DNA of 64,000 nucleotides, from positions 1 through 64,000 of the forward strand of contig JACQDX010000117.1 of assembly GCA_016200895.1 (NCBI GenBank). Direction: 5' to 3'. Shown one piece after another: positions 1 through 9,415 of the stretch (positions within the stretch are counted from its first letter, which is position 1; the number at the start of each line of letters is the position of its first letter). Made by a program: the position numbers and the translations under genes. The notes under the pieces were generated by a model that was given only the letters and a program-made list of their open reading frames with translations, had not been told where the DNA came from and ran no database searches. The stretch comes from Burkholderiales bacterium. Its GTDB lineage: Bacteria; Pseudomonadota; Gammaproteobacteria; Burkholderiales; Burkholderiaceae_D.

Positions 1-110
1 ACTCACCCGTTCGCCACTCGCCGCCAGGTTGCCCCGCGCTGCCGTTCGACTTGCATGTGTAAGGCATGCCGCCAGCGTTCAATCTGAGCCAGGATCAAAC
101 TCTTCAGTTT
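1..110 (-). rRNA. rrs: 16S ribosomal RNA, 5' end only
   Basis: Read on the minus strand this is the start of a bacterial 16S rRNA: the universal GAGTTTGATCCTGGCTCAG segment lies within 85-105, followed by the conserved ATTGAACGCTGGCGGCATGC stretch and ACATGCAAGTCGAACGG. The variable part (GGCAGCGCGGG, then GCAACCTGGCGGCGAGTGG) is of the type found in Oxalobacteraceae and related Betaproteobacteria. The mature 5' end is placed near 110 by comparison with E. coli 16S (AAATTGAAGAG there, AAACTGAAGAG here). The gene continues past the left edge of the window. Confidence 0.97.
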
Positions 111-303
111 AATCTCTGTTTTGTGACATTTCTGTCTGTGTCATGTGACTGACACGTCGCTCACTCAAAATACTGACAGTTCAGTTTCTTATTTCTAAAA
201 AACCGTCTTGCTTTATTTCTTGTGAACACTTGCTATATTATTTAAGCATTTCCAACTCACCGAAGTGAATTGGTGCGCTTCATCAAGTGCCCACATTTAT
301 TGA

Positions 304-323
304 CTGTTAATTGTTAAAGAACC
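304..323 (-). promoter_or_regulatory. rrn leader boxA antitermination site
   Basis: On the minus strand the leader contains TTCTTTAACA followed by ATTAACAG, about 200 bases upstream of mature 16S. It matches the boxA type that loads the NusB/S10 antitermination complex on rRNA operons, and betaproteobacterial 16S leaders usually carry this word. The position between promoter and 16S fits. Identification is by motif only. Confidence 0.75.
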
Positions 324-563
324 GTATTCTTTTCTACTCAACCGGACTACTTATTCATCCAGTCTTGCGTCGCAGCGTTGTGTGCGTCAGCAGCAGAGAA
401 ACGAGATTATGAAGCACTTTACTTTCACTGTCAACACCTGCAACTCATTTCGTTTTGTTTCGCTCTTGCGAGCTACCTAAACCGTTGCAAACTATTCACA
501 GCACCAGATCTTTCCGCAGCTTTTACTTCTCCGCTCAATTTCTAGTCTTGCTTTTCTTCTCGC

Positions 564-579
564 CCCGCTCTTCAGCGGG
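564..579 (-). repeat. Hairpin at the predicted +1 of the rRNA transcript
   Basis: CCCGCT and AGCGGG form a perfect 6-bp stem around the loop GAAG on the minus strand. It begins within a base or two of the start predicted from the -10 element, so the primary rRNA transcript may begin with a stable stem-loop. No function is assigned. Confidence 0.5.
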
Positions 580-585
580 AGGCGA

Positions 586-615
586 ACTATAGCAAACTAC
601 CGCCCTACTTTGCAA
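586..615 (-). promoter_or_regulatory. Probable rRNA operon promoter
   Basis: On the minus strand TTGCAA (610-615) and TATAGT (586-591) form -35 and -10 hexamers with an 18-base spacer. The bases just downstream are GC-rich (TCGCCTCCC), the discriminator type linked to stringent control by ppGpp/DksA. Transcription would start near 578-580 and run through boxA into 16S. A further promoter upstream is possible but none stands out. Confidence 0.6.
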
Positions 616-1092
616 GTGCTTTGCGGGAATTATTTAGTCCGTTTATAGAAAAGCACAAACAGGGGTGCGCTGCGCGCGCCCATGCTCTACTTCTTAGGTC
701 AGTTCCCGGTTCATCCACGGTCGACATGGGCTCCTGCCTGCGCTGGAGCGACGGCTCGGGGAGGACTTCTATATTAATGGTATTTCGCTTAGCGAACGAA
801 ACCCATCACCATCCATTCCATTCCACTGCGCAGCTTGCAGGCTTAGATTCTGTCGGCGCAAAGCAGGCTTTGCGCCCCCCCCACATCATCACCTTGAAAG
901 GGAGGAGGTTTCGTCGTTCTGCGACATGCTTTCTTTAATATGGCGCATAGGGATATTAGCGGATCAAACGGTTCTCTCTATATAAATGCCTGTCAAATTT
1001 CAACCGCGCAAACGCAAACATAAAGAATGCCCAATTGATTATTTGCAGAGAAATCAAGTAAGGTTAGGTTTTTCTCACTTTTAATTATTCTC
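616..1092. other. Intergenic region upstream of the rrn promoter and of the CDF gene
   Basis: No convincing gene. A 105-codon open frame at 621-938 needs a TTG start, shows no recognisable family and overlaps the -35 side of the rRNA promoter region. The stretch holds a tight inverted repeat at 855-876 (GGCGCAAAGC, a two-base gap, then GCTTTGCGCC) followed by a C-tract. The rest may contain upstream activating DNA for the rRNA promoter and the promoter of the plus-strand CDF gene, but no clear hexamers were identified. Confidence 0.5.
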
Positions 1093-2013
1093 ATGTCTGC
1101 GAATTCAGAAGGTTCTACCAAGGCGATTTTTTATGCGCTGGGTGCCAATGGCGGTATTGCCCTGGCAAAATTTGGCGCAGCCATCTTTACGTCGTCGGGG
1201 GCCATGCTGGCGGAGGCTATTCATTCCACAGCGGATTGTATTAATCAAATCTTTTTGCTGGTTGGGATAAAAGAAGCGAAACGTGCGCCAGATGCTTCTC
1301 ACCCTATGGGCTATGGGCGTGTGGTTTATTTCTGGGCCATGATGGTGGCTTTGCTGTTGTTCTTTTTGGGCGGTGCGTTTTCTGTACTGGAAGGTGTAGA
1401 GCGCCTGAAACATCCTGAGCCGCTGAAAAACCCGATGGTGGCGCTGGTGGTACTGGGTATCTCCGTCGCCTTGGAAGCATTTTCACTGTATGGGGCGATG
1501 GTGGAGATACGCAAGATTTCTGGTGGCAAGAATTTTTTCCACTGGTTCCGCGAAACCCGTCAGTCTGAATTGATGGTGGTGGCAGGAGAAGATATCGCTG
1601 CCCTGGCTGGCCTGGCAGTGGCTTTTGTTGCAGTGGTGTTGTCGGTCGTGACTGGTAACCCGGTCTGGGATGCAATTGGCTCTATCGTCGTGGGCATACT
1701 ATTGATGGCGGTTGCATTTTTTGTCATCAGGGAAGTGAAAGCCATGATTACCGGCGAGTCTGCTGCGCCGGAAGTGAATGAGGCGATACGTGCCCATATA
1801 GAGAACCATCCACATGTCGATCACGTCATCAACCTGATTACCTTGCAATGGGGTGAGCAATTAATGATCGCGGTACAGGCAAAGATGCGCCCACAGGGTT
1901 CTGATCAGGCGCTGATTGCTGCCATCAATGAAGTTGAAGACGGCATACAAAGCAATTGGCCACAGGCGAAGTGGTGTTTCTTTGAGCCGGATCTGGATAG
2001 TACTGACGACTAG
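1093..2013 (+). CDS. Cation diffusion facilitator family metal transporter
   Basis: A 306-residue inner-membrane protein of the CDF (cation efflux) family, expected to exchange Zn2+ or another divalent metal for protons. Six hydrophobic segments cover about residues 12-215, followed by a soluble C-terminal metal-sensing domain (about 225-300). The TM2 metal site is visible as H44-S-T-A-D48. The TM5 site reads E166-D167 where the classical FieF site is D/HxxxD. This is the pattern of the ZNT9-like (SLC30A9-type) CDF branch, so metal specificity cannot be taken from FieF. The ATG start has no strong ribosome binding site. The gene stands alone, convergent with the DUF1631 gene. Confidence 0.88.
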   Translation: MSANSEGSTKAIFYALGANGGIALAKFGAAIFTSSGAMLAEAIHSTADCINQIFLLVGIKEAKRAPDASHPMGYGRVVYFWAMMVALLLFFLGGAFSVLEGVERLKHPEPLKNPMVALVVLGISVALEAFSLYGAMVEIRKISGGKNFFHWFRETRQSELMVVAGEDIAALAGLAVAFVAVVLSVVTGNPVWDAIGSIVVGILLMAVAFFVIREVKAMITGESAAPEVNEAIRAHIENHPHVDHVINLITLQWGEQLMIAVQAKMRPQGSDQALIAAINEVEDGIQSNWPQAKWCFFEPDLDSTDD

Positions 2014-2049
2014 AAAATCCCAGCTGATGAATCTGGTATGGCCGGGTTT

Positions 2050-4836
2050 TTAAACCCGCACATTATCCACTTCATCAGCGGACTTGAGCAGAGTGTGGAT
2101 GGCACGTTCAAACAAGGGCTCATCTTCAATAAAACGCAGTTTGCCTGAGTCCAGCATTTCACACAGCACGCGTATGCTGAGTACGGCAGGGAATTCATCC
2201 CCTTTCATGCTCAGCACGACATAAATCAAATTCGGATCTACCCAGCGCAGACAAGCCTTGGTATTCAGTTTTTCGGTTTTTATATCAATCAGCGCACCGC
2301 AGACGATACGCTCAAGATAAGCCGGATTGAGTTCAGGTTCAGCGGGGTTATCAACAGCAATCACACCCTCAGCAGGCGGGACTTGTTTCTGGACTTCTTT
2401 ATCCAGCATCCTGGCCCGCAAACCCAATTCGCCAAACACACCTAGTTGATACAACTCCCTGGCAAATTCATAATGATGGACTTCGGAATGCTCTATCGTA
2501 TCTGGCTGATTAGTGAATTGTTCAAAACGCTCATGCATGGCAGGCAGGCTCAAGCCCTGCGGCTTTTTGCTGTCGGCTGGCGGACGCAATGCATTGGAAT
2601 GGGCTTCTGCCAGCCAGTTCAAGAGTTTCTGCTGTTTGGGTTTTTCCAACTCCATCAAGTCCATGCCATGCCGCAAAGTCCCTACCATGTTTGGCAACAT
2701 GGATGACAACAAGTTTCTGTCGTCGTTATCCAGCTTGGGGAAGACACTCCATAGCAAGTCAGGCACCAGCAGGCGATAACGTCTGGCGAGCAGTGCATCG
2801 GTTCTTTCAGCCACCTCTATCGCCCTGACCCATTCTGTCCTGAGGAAGCTGCGGAAAGACATCTCCACATGGACTTTTGGCATGGCCTTGCTGATCGCCA
2901 CGGCAATACAGGCAAAACGCATGAAGCGGATTTCTGCTTCCCCCAGGGCTTTTACGGTACGGTGTATTTGCTGATTATTGGTACGCAATTCACGAGCAAT
3001 AAAGGTTTCAAACCTGTTTTGTATGCGCGAAAACAATTCTGGCACTTCGCTATCGTGCCGCATGAGTGTCTTGATGATGCGGGCAATTTCTTCAGTCACA
3101 TGGTTATCGACATCACCAATTTGCTGGGCACTATAGGCGATCGAACAAATCCGGTTCAACAACAGGCGGGCCGGATGCTTGCTGTCACTCAGTAGGTTTT
3201 TTTCTTTTAACGCCAGTTGCAAGATCAGAAATTGCAAACGCCCCAGGCTGATGCGTGTATTAAATGGTACCAGCTCGTCACACAGCATGACTTCAAACAA
3301 CATGGCAACCAGATCAATGGACATCTGCTCTTCAGTGTCTTTCGCCAAACTATATAAGGCGTCTTTTTGCTCGCGTATCAGGTTACGGATTTCACCCTGC
3401 CCGTCCTTCATGGATGCACTGTCAGGCACCATGACCTTGTGCATTTGTCCCAGGACTTTGGACAAACCCATACTCATTTCTGGCGGCAGCGATTGCGCGT
3501 CTGCCCTTTGCTTGAGCTGAGATTCAATATTCTGTAAATGCGAAGCAACCAGGGCGGCTGGCACTTGTATCTGATCAGAACTACCCGCGCCTACCGAAGC
3601 TGGCAAGCCAGAATGGGCGAATTGACCGGTGCGGCCATGATTACCCGCATTAGCGGAGCTGGACGGAGCGTTATCCATGGCAGTGAATGGAATACTGCCA
3701 GCTGTATGCTTATCCCTGTGCGGACTGACAGGCGCAGTCTCACCAAAAGCCTGCCTCAGGACACCGCCCAGTGCGCTGCTGCCAGTCAACCATGCTGGCC
3801 CCGCGCTGGCAGGTGAAACATCTGGGGGGGGCATTCCAGCAAAGGGGTTAGATGCAGCAGCCTGCATGCTGCTGGCTGCACTTTGTGCAAGTACGGGGGT
3901 AGCGGCAGGCAGAGACAAGGGCTTGCCACGCACAGTCTGAAATAATTGCTCGAGACGCACACTGGGACTGGCCATGACCGTCTGTTGCGCTGCTGGAAAA
4001 GCGCCCTGGTTTTGTACTTGGGCCTGTCCCTGTGCGCCTTGTGCGCCCGGAAAAATACCGGCCTGCATAGTGGAGTAGGCACCTTGCCCACCTGCTGCTC
4101 CAGAGCCTCCTGATCCACCTGGCCCACCAGATCCGGCAAAGCCACCCTGCTGCCCAGCGACTGGATTGCGGGTCTGTTGTGATTCAGGCGCCTTGCTGAT
4201 CTTGAGTGCCAGATTTGCACTGATACCCTGGCGTTCCAGTGCACCATTGGCTGCCTCATAGATACCCGCCATGGTGCCAGCCATGGTTTCACCCAGTTGT
4301 TCGATCAGGATTGCTTCTGTATCTGGCAGCAATTTCTGCTCTTCCACCGCAAGAAAAACACAACGCGCCAATAAATAAGGCCGGAAGGGATTTTCCCTTT
4401 CGCGTATATCATCCTGCCCAAACAAGACCGCGATACGGATATTCAGATCCAGCAAGGCTTGCCCTGCTTTATCGCGGAAATTCTGCGTCATCTCATTAAA
4501 ACGCAGCGTAGTCTCAAAAGTGGAAGAATCCAGCAAGGCTAGCTCAGTTGCCTGCCCTAGAGCAGAGGCTGGTCTGAAGGTACTATAGGCGGTGGTAATA
4601 CTGCGGTCCAGCAGTTGCACCAGGTGGACAGGCATGGCACGGGAAATGGCATCCCATTTTTCTGGCAGGATGGCGCGCGCATTGACAATGCGACTTTTAT
4701 CAGCAGAGGAAGTACCGTTGTAATTCGCCTTGGTCAGCAGTGCTTCCAAAGCTTCGGGCAGAATACCGGGTACTGCATGATTAAATGCATGAGTAAATTC
4801 AGCGCGAGCACTGGATAAAGACTCGTTTGCGACCAT
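2050..4836 (-). CDS. DUF1631 family protein
   Basis: A 928-residue protein of the DUF1631 family, a large soluble family of Beta- and Gammaproteobacteria without a settled function; the annotation thymidine phosphorylase sometimes given to it is not supported here. The N-terminal 250 and C-terminal 450 residues are mostly helical. Between them lies a low-complexity Gly/Ala/Gln/Pro-rich linker including GGSGGSGAAGG-type runs. The open frame extends upstream to 4917, but the ATG at 4836 follows an AGGG-type ribosome binding site and starts the conserved sequence MVANESLSS. It is the last gene of a minus-strand block behind topB, with a gap of about 120 bases. Confidence 0.8.
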   Translation of the reverse strand: MVANESLSSARAEFTHAFNHAVPGILPEALEALLTKANYNGTSSADKSRIVNARAILPEKWDAISRAMPVHLVQLLDRSITTAYSTFRPASALGQATELALLDSSTFETTLRFNEMTQNFRDKAGQALLDLNIRIAVLFGQDDIRERENPFRPYLLARCVFLAVEEQKLLPDTEAILIEQLGETMAGTMAGIYEAANGALERQGISANLALKISKAPESQQTRNPVAGQQGGFAGSGGPGGSGGSGAAGGQGAYSTMQAGIFPGAQGAQGQAQVQNQGAFPAAQQTVMASPSVRLEQLFQTVRGKPLSLPAATPVLAQSAASSMQAAASNPFAGMPPPDVSPASAGPAWLTGSSALGGVLRQAFGETAPVSPHRDKHTAGSIPFTAMDNAPSSSANAGNHGRTGQFAHSGLPASVGAGSSDQIQVPAALVASHLQNIESQLKQRADAQSLPPEMSMGLSKVLGQMHKVMVPDSASMKDGQGEIRNLIREQKDALYSLAKDTEEQMSIDLVAMLFEVMLCDELVPFNTRISLGRLQFLILQLALKEKNLLSDSKHPARLLLNRICSIAYSAQQIGDVDNHVTEEIARIIKTLMRHDSEVPELFSRIQNRFETFIARELRTNNQQIHRTVKALGEAEIRFMRFACIAVAISKAMPKVHVEMSFRSFLRTEWVRAIEVAERTDALLARRYRLLVPDLLWSVFPKLDNDDRNLLSSMLPNMVGTLRHGMDLMELEKPKQQKLLNWLAEAHSNALRPPADSKKPQGLSLPAMHERFEQFTNQPDTIEHSEVHHYEFARELYQLGVFGELGLRARMLDKEVQKQVPPAEGVIAVDNPAEPELNPAYLERIVCGALIDIKTEKLNTKACLRWVDPNLIYVVLSMKGDEFPAVLSIRVLCEMLDSGKLRFIEDEPLFERAIHTLLKSADEVDNVRV

Positions 4837-4957
4837 GTGCACCCTATATCTAAAAAACCACCTTTTAACAATACGCGAAAATAACTGCCTCTGCCAGGAA
4901 AGTGCCAGATATGACACTTACCACCTAGAGTTTATCCCGATTCAGCAGGATAAATGA

Positions 4958-7597
4958 TCAGGCGGCCTTCTTTTTCCTGACTACGGTTTTTTTGGCGGGT
5001 GCAGCTTTGGCTGTACTTGTTGTCTTGGCCTTGGTCACCTTGGTAGCTGCAACTGCGACGGTGGCTTCTGCATCAGGCTCTGCTTTGGCTTTGGATTTGC
5101 CAGCTGCAGGGGCTTTTGCCTTGCGCTCTTCAAATTCAAAGCTGACCTTGCCATCCTTGCCGCGCACCAGGAAAGCCTTGAACGGGCGGCGGGTACGTTG
5201 CGAGATAAAGCCAGGCAACAAGTCCGTCTTGCCGTCATTCAACAATTTTCCCATCTGCTCAGGCAGGATTTCTTGTTGCAAGATGATGCGACCACTGCGG
5301 AAATCACAAGCCTTTGGTTTGGCCATGGTTTTTTCGCAGACATAAGCCAGGCCCATCTCATACACGCCGCTACCGCATTTTGGACAAGGGCCGAGCGAAG
5401 TTTGTTCAGAAAAATCGACAGGTTCACCATCTTCACCTTCATCCTGGTTTTGACCAAAATCAAATTCCAGCTTCAGGTTATTGTGGTCAGCATCCGCCAC
5501 GATCTTCAGGATCGCTGCAAACGGCCGTCCCATTTTGGAACGGAAGCCTTGCAGCGGACCAATTTCACGCTTGGCCAACAACTCTTCCACTTCGGCCACT
5601 TCAAACTGACGGCTACCTGGTGTCTTGCTCATGGAAAATTCGCACTTGGTACAGGCGAAACGACGATAGTTCTCTTTGACCACACCACCACAGTTGGGGC
5701 AAGGCGTATGCAAGGTCGCATAATCACCAGGGATGGTGTCGTTGTCGTATTCTTTGGCGCGCTTGACGATGATCTGGGTCATCTGAGCAATTTCGCGCAT
5801 GAATTCTTCACGGCTGATCTTGCCTTTCTCCATTTGCGATAATTTATATTCCCACTCGCCTGTCAGTTCTGGCGAGGTCAATTCATCAACCCCCAGACCA
5901 CGCAACAAGGTCATCAGCTGGAAGGCTTTAGCGGTAGGCATCATTTCGCGGCCTTCGCGCAACAGGTATTTCTCGTTCAGCAAGCCCTCAATGATGGCAG
6001 CACGGGTAGCTGGTGTGCCCAAGCCCTTGCCTGCCATGGCTTCACGCAGGTCACCATCGTCGACCAGCTTGCCGGCACCTTCCATGGCGGACAACAATGT
6101 CGCCTCGCTGTAGCGGGCAGGTGGTTTGGTGACCAGTGCATTCGCAGTGATCTGGTCCGTCAATACTTTTTCGCCTTTGGCAACGGCAACCAGAGTGCCC
6201 TTGCTTTCGCCATCTACCTTTTCTTCCAGCGCGTCCTTGCCATAAATTGCCAGCCAGCCTGCGGCTATCATGACCTTGCCCTCAGTCTTGAACTGATGGC
6301 CGGATACTTCAGTGATACGGGTCGTCACCTGGAATTCTGCTGAAGGGAAAAACACGGCCAGGAAGCGGCGCGTCACGAGGTCATACAGTTTTTGTTCAGG
6401 TTCGGACAAGTTCTTTGGTGCCAGGCCAGTCGGGATGATCGCAAAGTGATCACTGATCTTGGTATTGTCAAAAATACGCTTGTTCGGCTTGAGCCAGTTG
6501 TTTTTCAGAATCTGCGAAGCAAACTGGTGATAATTATTTGTCTCTGAGATGTTGCTCAGGGTCTCTTTCACCGTTGGCAGATAATCTTCCGGCAAATGAC
6601 GGGAATCAGTACGCGGGTAAGTCAGTACCTTATGCTTTTCATATAAGGCCTGGGCCAGTCCCAGAGTATTCTTGGCAGAAAAGCCAAAGCGCGCATTGGC
6701 TTCACGCTGCAAACTGGTCAAGTCAAACAACGGTGGCGCGATTTGCGTCGCTGGTTTGGATTCTTCAGTAACATTGCCCTGGCGATTACGGCAAGCGGCG
6801 ACCACCGATTCGGCAGCGGCTTTGCTCCACAGGCGTTCTGCCCTCTTCTCTGGATCGTGTTCATCTTTCTTGAACTGGTGATCTTGCCAGCGGCCTTCAT
6901 AAATACCGGCGGCGCAAACAAACTCTGCCTTCACTTCCCAATAGTCACGGGAAACGAATTTTTTGATCTTTTCTTCGCGCTCAACCACGATGGACAAGGT
7001 TGGCGTCTGCACGCGGCCAACTGTGGTCAGGTAAAAACCACCTTCCTTGGAATTGAAGGCGGTCATGGCTCGGGTGCCATTGATACCGATCAGCCAATCT
7101 GCCTCGGAGCGGCAACGCGCCGCATCAGCCAGAGGGAGCATTTCTGCATCGCTACGTAATTTCTGGAAGCCATCACGTATCGCGCCCGTCGTCATGGATT
7201 GCAGCCACAGACGGCTGACCGGTTGCTTGGCCTTGGCATGCTGGGCAATCAGACGGAAAATCAATTCACCTTCGCGACCCGCGTCACATGCGTTAATCAG
7301 GCCGGTGACATCCTTGCGCTTGATCAGCTTGTTCAACACCTTCAGACGCGATTCAGTCTTGGCGATAGGGTTCAGGGCAAAATGCGGTGGGATCATCGGC
7401 AGATGGGTGAAACTCCATTTGCCGCGTTTGACATCGTATTCTTCAGGAACTGTGATTTCCAGCAAATGGCCTACTGCGGAAGACAGTACATAATTATCTG
7501 ATTCAAAATAATCATCATGCTTGGTGAAGCCACCCAGCGCTTTCGCTATGTCATTAGCGACTGAGGGTTTTTCGGCAATGATGAGCGTTTTTGTCAT
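4958..7597 (-). CDS. topB: DNA topoisomerase III
   Basis: An 879-residue type IA topoisomerase that relaxes and decatenates DNA through a 5'-phosphotyrosine intermediate. The protein starts MTKTLIIAEKPSVA, the TOPRIM domain with its catalytic Glu. The active-site Tyr lies in LTYPRTDS at residue 327, matching Tyr328 of E. coli TopB. The C-terminus carries two topoisomerase zinc-ribbon-like segments (CPNCGG ... CTKC and CPKCGS) and then a Lys/Ala-rich basic tail of about 50 residues, which suits DNA binding. The frame is open up to 7651, but the ATG at 7597 starts the conserved family N-terminus. It lies downstream of smg on the same strand, so co-transcription with dprA-smg is likely. Confidence 0.95.
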   Translation of the reverse strand: MTKTLIIAEKPSVANDIAKALGGFTKHDDYFESDNYVLSSAVGHLLEITVPEEYDVKRGKWSFTHLPMIPPHFALNPIAKTESRLKVLNKLIKRKDVTGLINACDAGREGELIFRLIAQHAKAKQPVSRLWLQSMTTGAIRDGFQKLRSDAEMLPLADAARCRSEADWLIGINGTRAMTAFNSKEGGFYLTTVGRVQTPTLSIVVEREEKIKKFVSRDYWEVKAEFVCAAGIYEGRWQDHQFKKDEHDPEKRAERLWSKAAAESVVAACRNRQGNVTEESKPATQIAPPLFDLTSLQREANARFGFSAKNTLGLAQALYEKHKVLTYPRTDSRHLPEDYLPTVKETLSNISETNNYHQFASQILKNNWLKPNKRIFDNTKISDHFAIIPTGLAPKNLSEPEQKLYDLVTRRFLAVFFPSAEFQVTTRITEVSGHQFKTEGKVMIAAGWLAIYGKDALEEKVDGESKGTLVAVAKGEKVLTDQITANALVTKPPARYSEATLLSAMEGAGKLVDDGDLREAMAGKGLGTPATRAAIIEGLLNEKYLLREGREMMPTAKAFQLMTLLRGLGVDELTSPELTGEWEYKLSQMEKGKISREEFMREIAQMTQIIVKRAKEYDNDTIPGDYATLHTPCPNCGGVVKENYRRFACTKCEFSMSKTPGSRQFEVAEVEELLAKREIGPLQGFRSKMGRPFAAILKIVADADHNNLKLEFDFGQNQDEGEDGEPVDFSEQTSLGPCPKCGSGVYEMGLAYVCEKTMAKPKACDFRSGRIILQQEILPEQMGKLLNDGKTDLLPGFISQRTRRPFKAFLVRGKDGKVSFEFEERKAKAPAAGKSKAKAEPDAEATVAVAATKVTKAKTTSTAKAAPAKKTVVRKKKAA

Positions 7598-7764
7598 TTC
7601 GGGATTCTCGAATAGTGTGAAGCGTGGTTGCCAATGTCTAATAGGCAACATTTCGCAAAATAAGCGTAAGACTAACCTAAATTTGCGGGGAATGATAAAC
7701 GTGATAGACGAAAAACCGCAATCTATGCGCGATTTTTGTCATAAAAATTCCATTTAGGAAATGA

Positions 7765-8229
7765 TTAATGCAAAAGCCTGCCCGTGTTGTCGTCATCTGA
7801 CAACAATAATTCATCGAACATCAGCATGTCAGGCTCGGTGCCCTGGCTCCACAGCATCATTAAAACAATAATGCGCAGTTTGTCCAACGGCAAAGGTGAT
7901 TCATTGACAACTAATGCCCTCTCAATCACGATTTCGCGTTGATTGGCATTAAGTAATCCGGCAGATTCAAGAAATTGTATGAAACCCAGGGCTGGCGTGC
8001 CCAAGGCAACAATTTCCTGCTCAGCATAAATCCTGAAACCCTTGGAAACCGGTGCTGCTGTAGCTGGTTCAGCCGTATTCACAGCCAGACCCGTCAGCCA
8101 GTCCAGCGCTTCGGAAATTTCATCCTCAGGGAAACCAACTGCCGACAATTTTTTAGTCAACGCCGCCGTGTCAGGACAGGCATCCGGACGATAATAGGTT
8201 TCGTAGAGGTAAACAAGAATATCAAACAT
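7765..8229 (-). CDS. smg: Smg family protein (DUF494)
   Basis: A 154-residue protein starting [13 protein letters not shown], the diagnostic beginning of Smg/DUF494. The family is small, acidic and cytoplasmic and is almost always encoded next to dprA, as here. Its molecular role is not established; the context suggests DNA or RNA processing. Length agrees with E. coli Smg (157 residues). It sits 64 bases downstream of dprA and upstream of topB. Confidence 0.93.
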   Translation of the reverse strand: MFDILVYLYETYYRPDACPDTAALTKKLSAVGFPEDEISEALDWLTGLAVNTAEPATAAPVSKGFRIYAEQEIVALGTPALGFIQFLESAGLLNANQREIVIERALVVNESPLPLDKLRIIVLMMLWSQGTEPDMLMFDELLLSDDDNTGRLLH

Positions 8230-8293
8230 GCTGCTACTGTAGCCTTTGCAGCGATTTCAAACAAGCCCCTGCAAATTTGTTAATAGATGCCAA

Positions 8294-9403
8294 TCAGGCA
8301 AGCCGTCGATAATAACCACCCGGCAAAGCTTCCAGTTGTCCGCTTAATTCCAGTGTTAATAACTCTGTCGTCAGGCTGGCAATGTCTATGCCGGTGCGAC
8401 TGGCCAGCATATCCATATGTACGGGATCAAAGCTGATTTCTTTTAAGAGGCCAGCTTCGCATGCATCCATAGCCACCGCGCGGGACTTTGCTTGCGTCTG
8501 TGAAGTTATCGGATGCAATTGTAATTCTTCCAATATATCCTGCGCAGATTCGACCAGCTTGGCACCTTGACGAATTAACTGGTGGCAACCCTTGGACAAA
8601 GGTGAATGAATGGAACCCGGGATGGCAAATACTTCCCGTCCTTGTTCCGCCGCCATGCGGGCGGTGATCAGAGAACCAGATTGCGCTGCAGCTTCAACCA
8701 CCAATACCCCCTTGGCCAGACCAGAAATGATGCGGTTGCGACGGGGGAAATTCGGTGCCAGTGCCGGAGTGCTAAGTGAGTATTCACTGACGATACAACC
8801 ACCTTCTGCAATCAAATGTGCCAGATTACGGTTACGTGCAGGATAGACGATATCTGCCCCCGTGCCGATGACCGCAATGGTGGAACCCGGGCCACGCAAA
8901 GCGCCCTGATGGGCAGCGGCATCGATGCCAGCGGCCAGGCCTGAGCTGATACACAGGTCGGCACAACTCAAGGATTCGGAAAATTGCTCGGCATTACGGA
9001 TGCCTTGCACGGTAGCATTGCGACTGCCAACCACGGCAACCGTGGCTGCATCCAGTAAAGCAGCGCGGCCTTTGACATACAACATCAGTGGCGGATCAGG
9101 GATTTCCAGTAGAGAACGCGGATAGTTTGCGTCCGCCAGTGTCAGGATCAGATTACCTGGCTGTTCTTGCCAGGCCAGGGTCTTGTCCAGTTGCTGCTGG
9201 AAGTCAGGTGGAATAGTCAGCAAGGCCTTGGCCAATCTTGCTGTGACTACTTCACTGAGGGCAGCATGACTGGCGGCAAAAATTTGTTCAGGCAAGCCAA
9301 ATACGGCAAGCAAACGCCGTGCAGACTCATTGCCCACACCTGGCGTTTGCTCCAGCCTTAACCAGGCCATCAAATCCTGGTGCACATCCAAAGCTAGCTC
9401 CAT
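8294..9403 (-). CDS. dprA: DNA-processing protein DprA
   Basis: A 369-residue DprA/Smf protein, which binds incoming single-stranded DNA during natural transformation and loads RecA. The Rossmann-like core is clear (VAVVGSRNATVQGIRNAEQF, SGLAAGIDAAAH, PAGSG-equivalent GTGADIVYPARN, EAAAQSGSLITARMAAEQGR). A C-terminal winged-helix-like DML1 domain follows (about 300-369). The frame is open to a TTG at 9409, but the in-frame ATG at 9403 is the more likely start. Only 12 bases separate it from the end of the LysM gene, so the two are probably one operon. Competence cannot be concluded from this gene alone. Confidence 0.95.
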   Translation of the reverse strand: MELALDVHQDLMAWLRLEQTPGVGNESARRLLAVFGLPEQIFAASHAALSEVVTARLAKALLTIPPDFQQQLDKTLAWQEQPGNLILTLADANYPRSLLEIPDPPLMLYVKGRAALLDAATVAVVGSRNATVQGIRNAEQFSESLSCADLCISSGLAAGIDAAAHQGALRGPGSTIAVIGTGADIVYPARNRNLAHLIAEGGCIVSEYSLSTPALAPNFPRRNRIISGLAKGVLVVEAAAQSGSLITARMAAEQGREVFAIPGSIHSPLSKGCHQLIRQGAKLVESAQDILEELQLHPITSQTQAKSRAVAMDACEAGLLKEISFDPVHMDMLASRTGIDIASLTTELLTLELSGQLEALPGGYYRRLA

Positions 9404-9415
9404 CAGCAAGCAGAA

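Noticed and set aside
621-938. 105-codon open frame near the rRNA promoter
   Set aside because: It needs a TTG start, has no ribosome binding site or family resemblance, and overlaps rrn upstream DNA.
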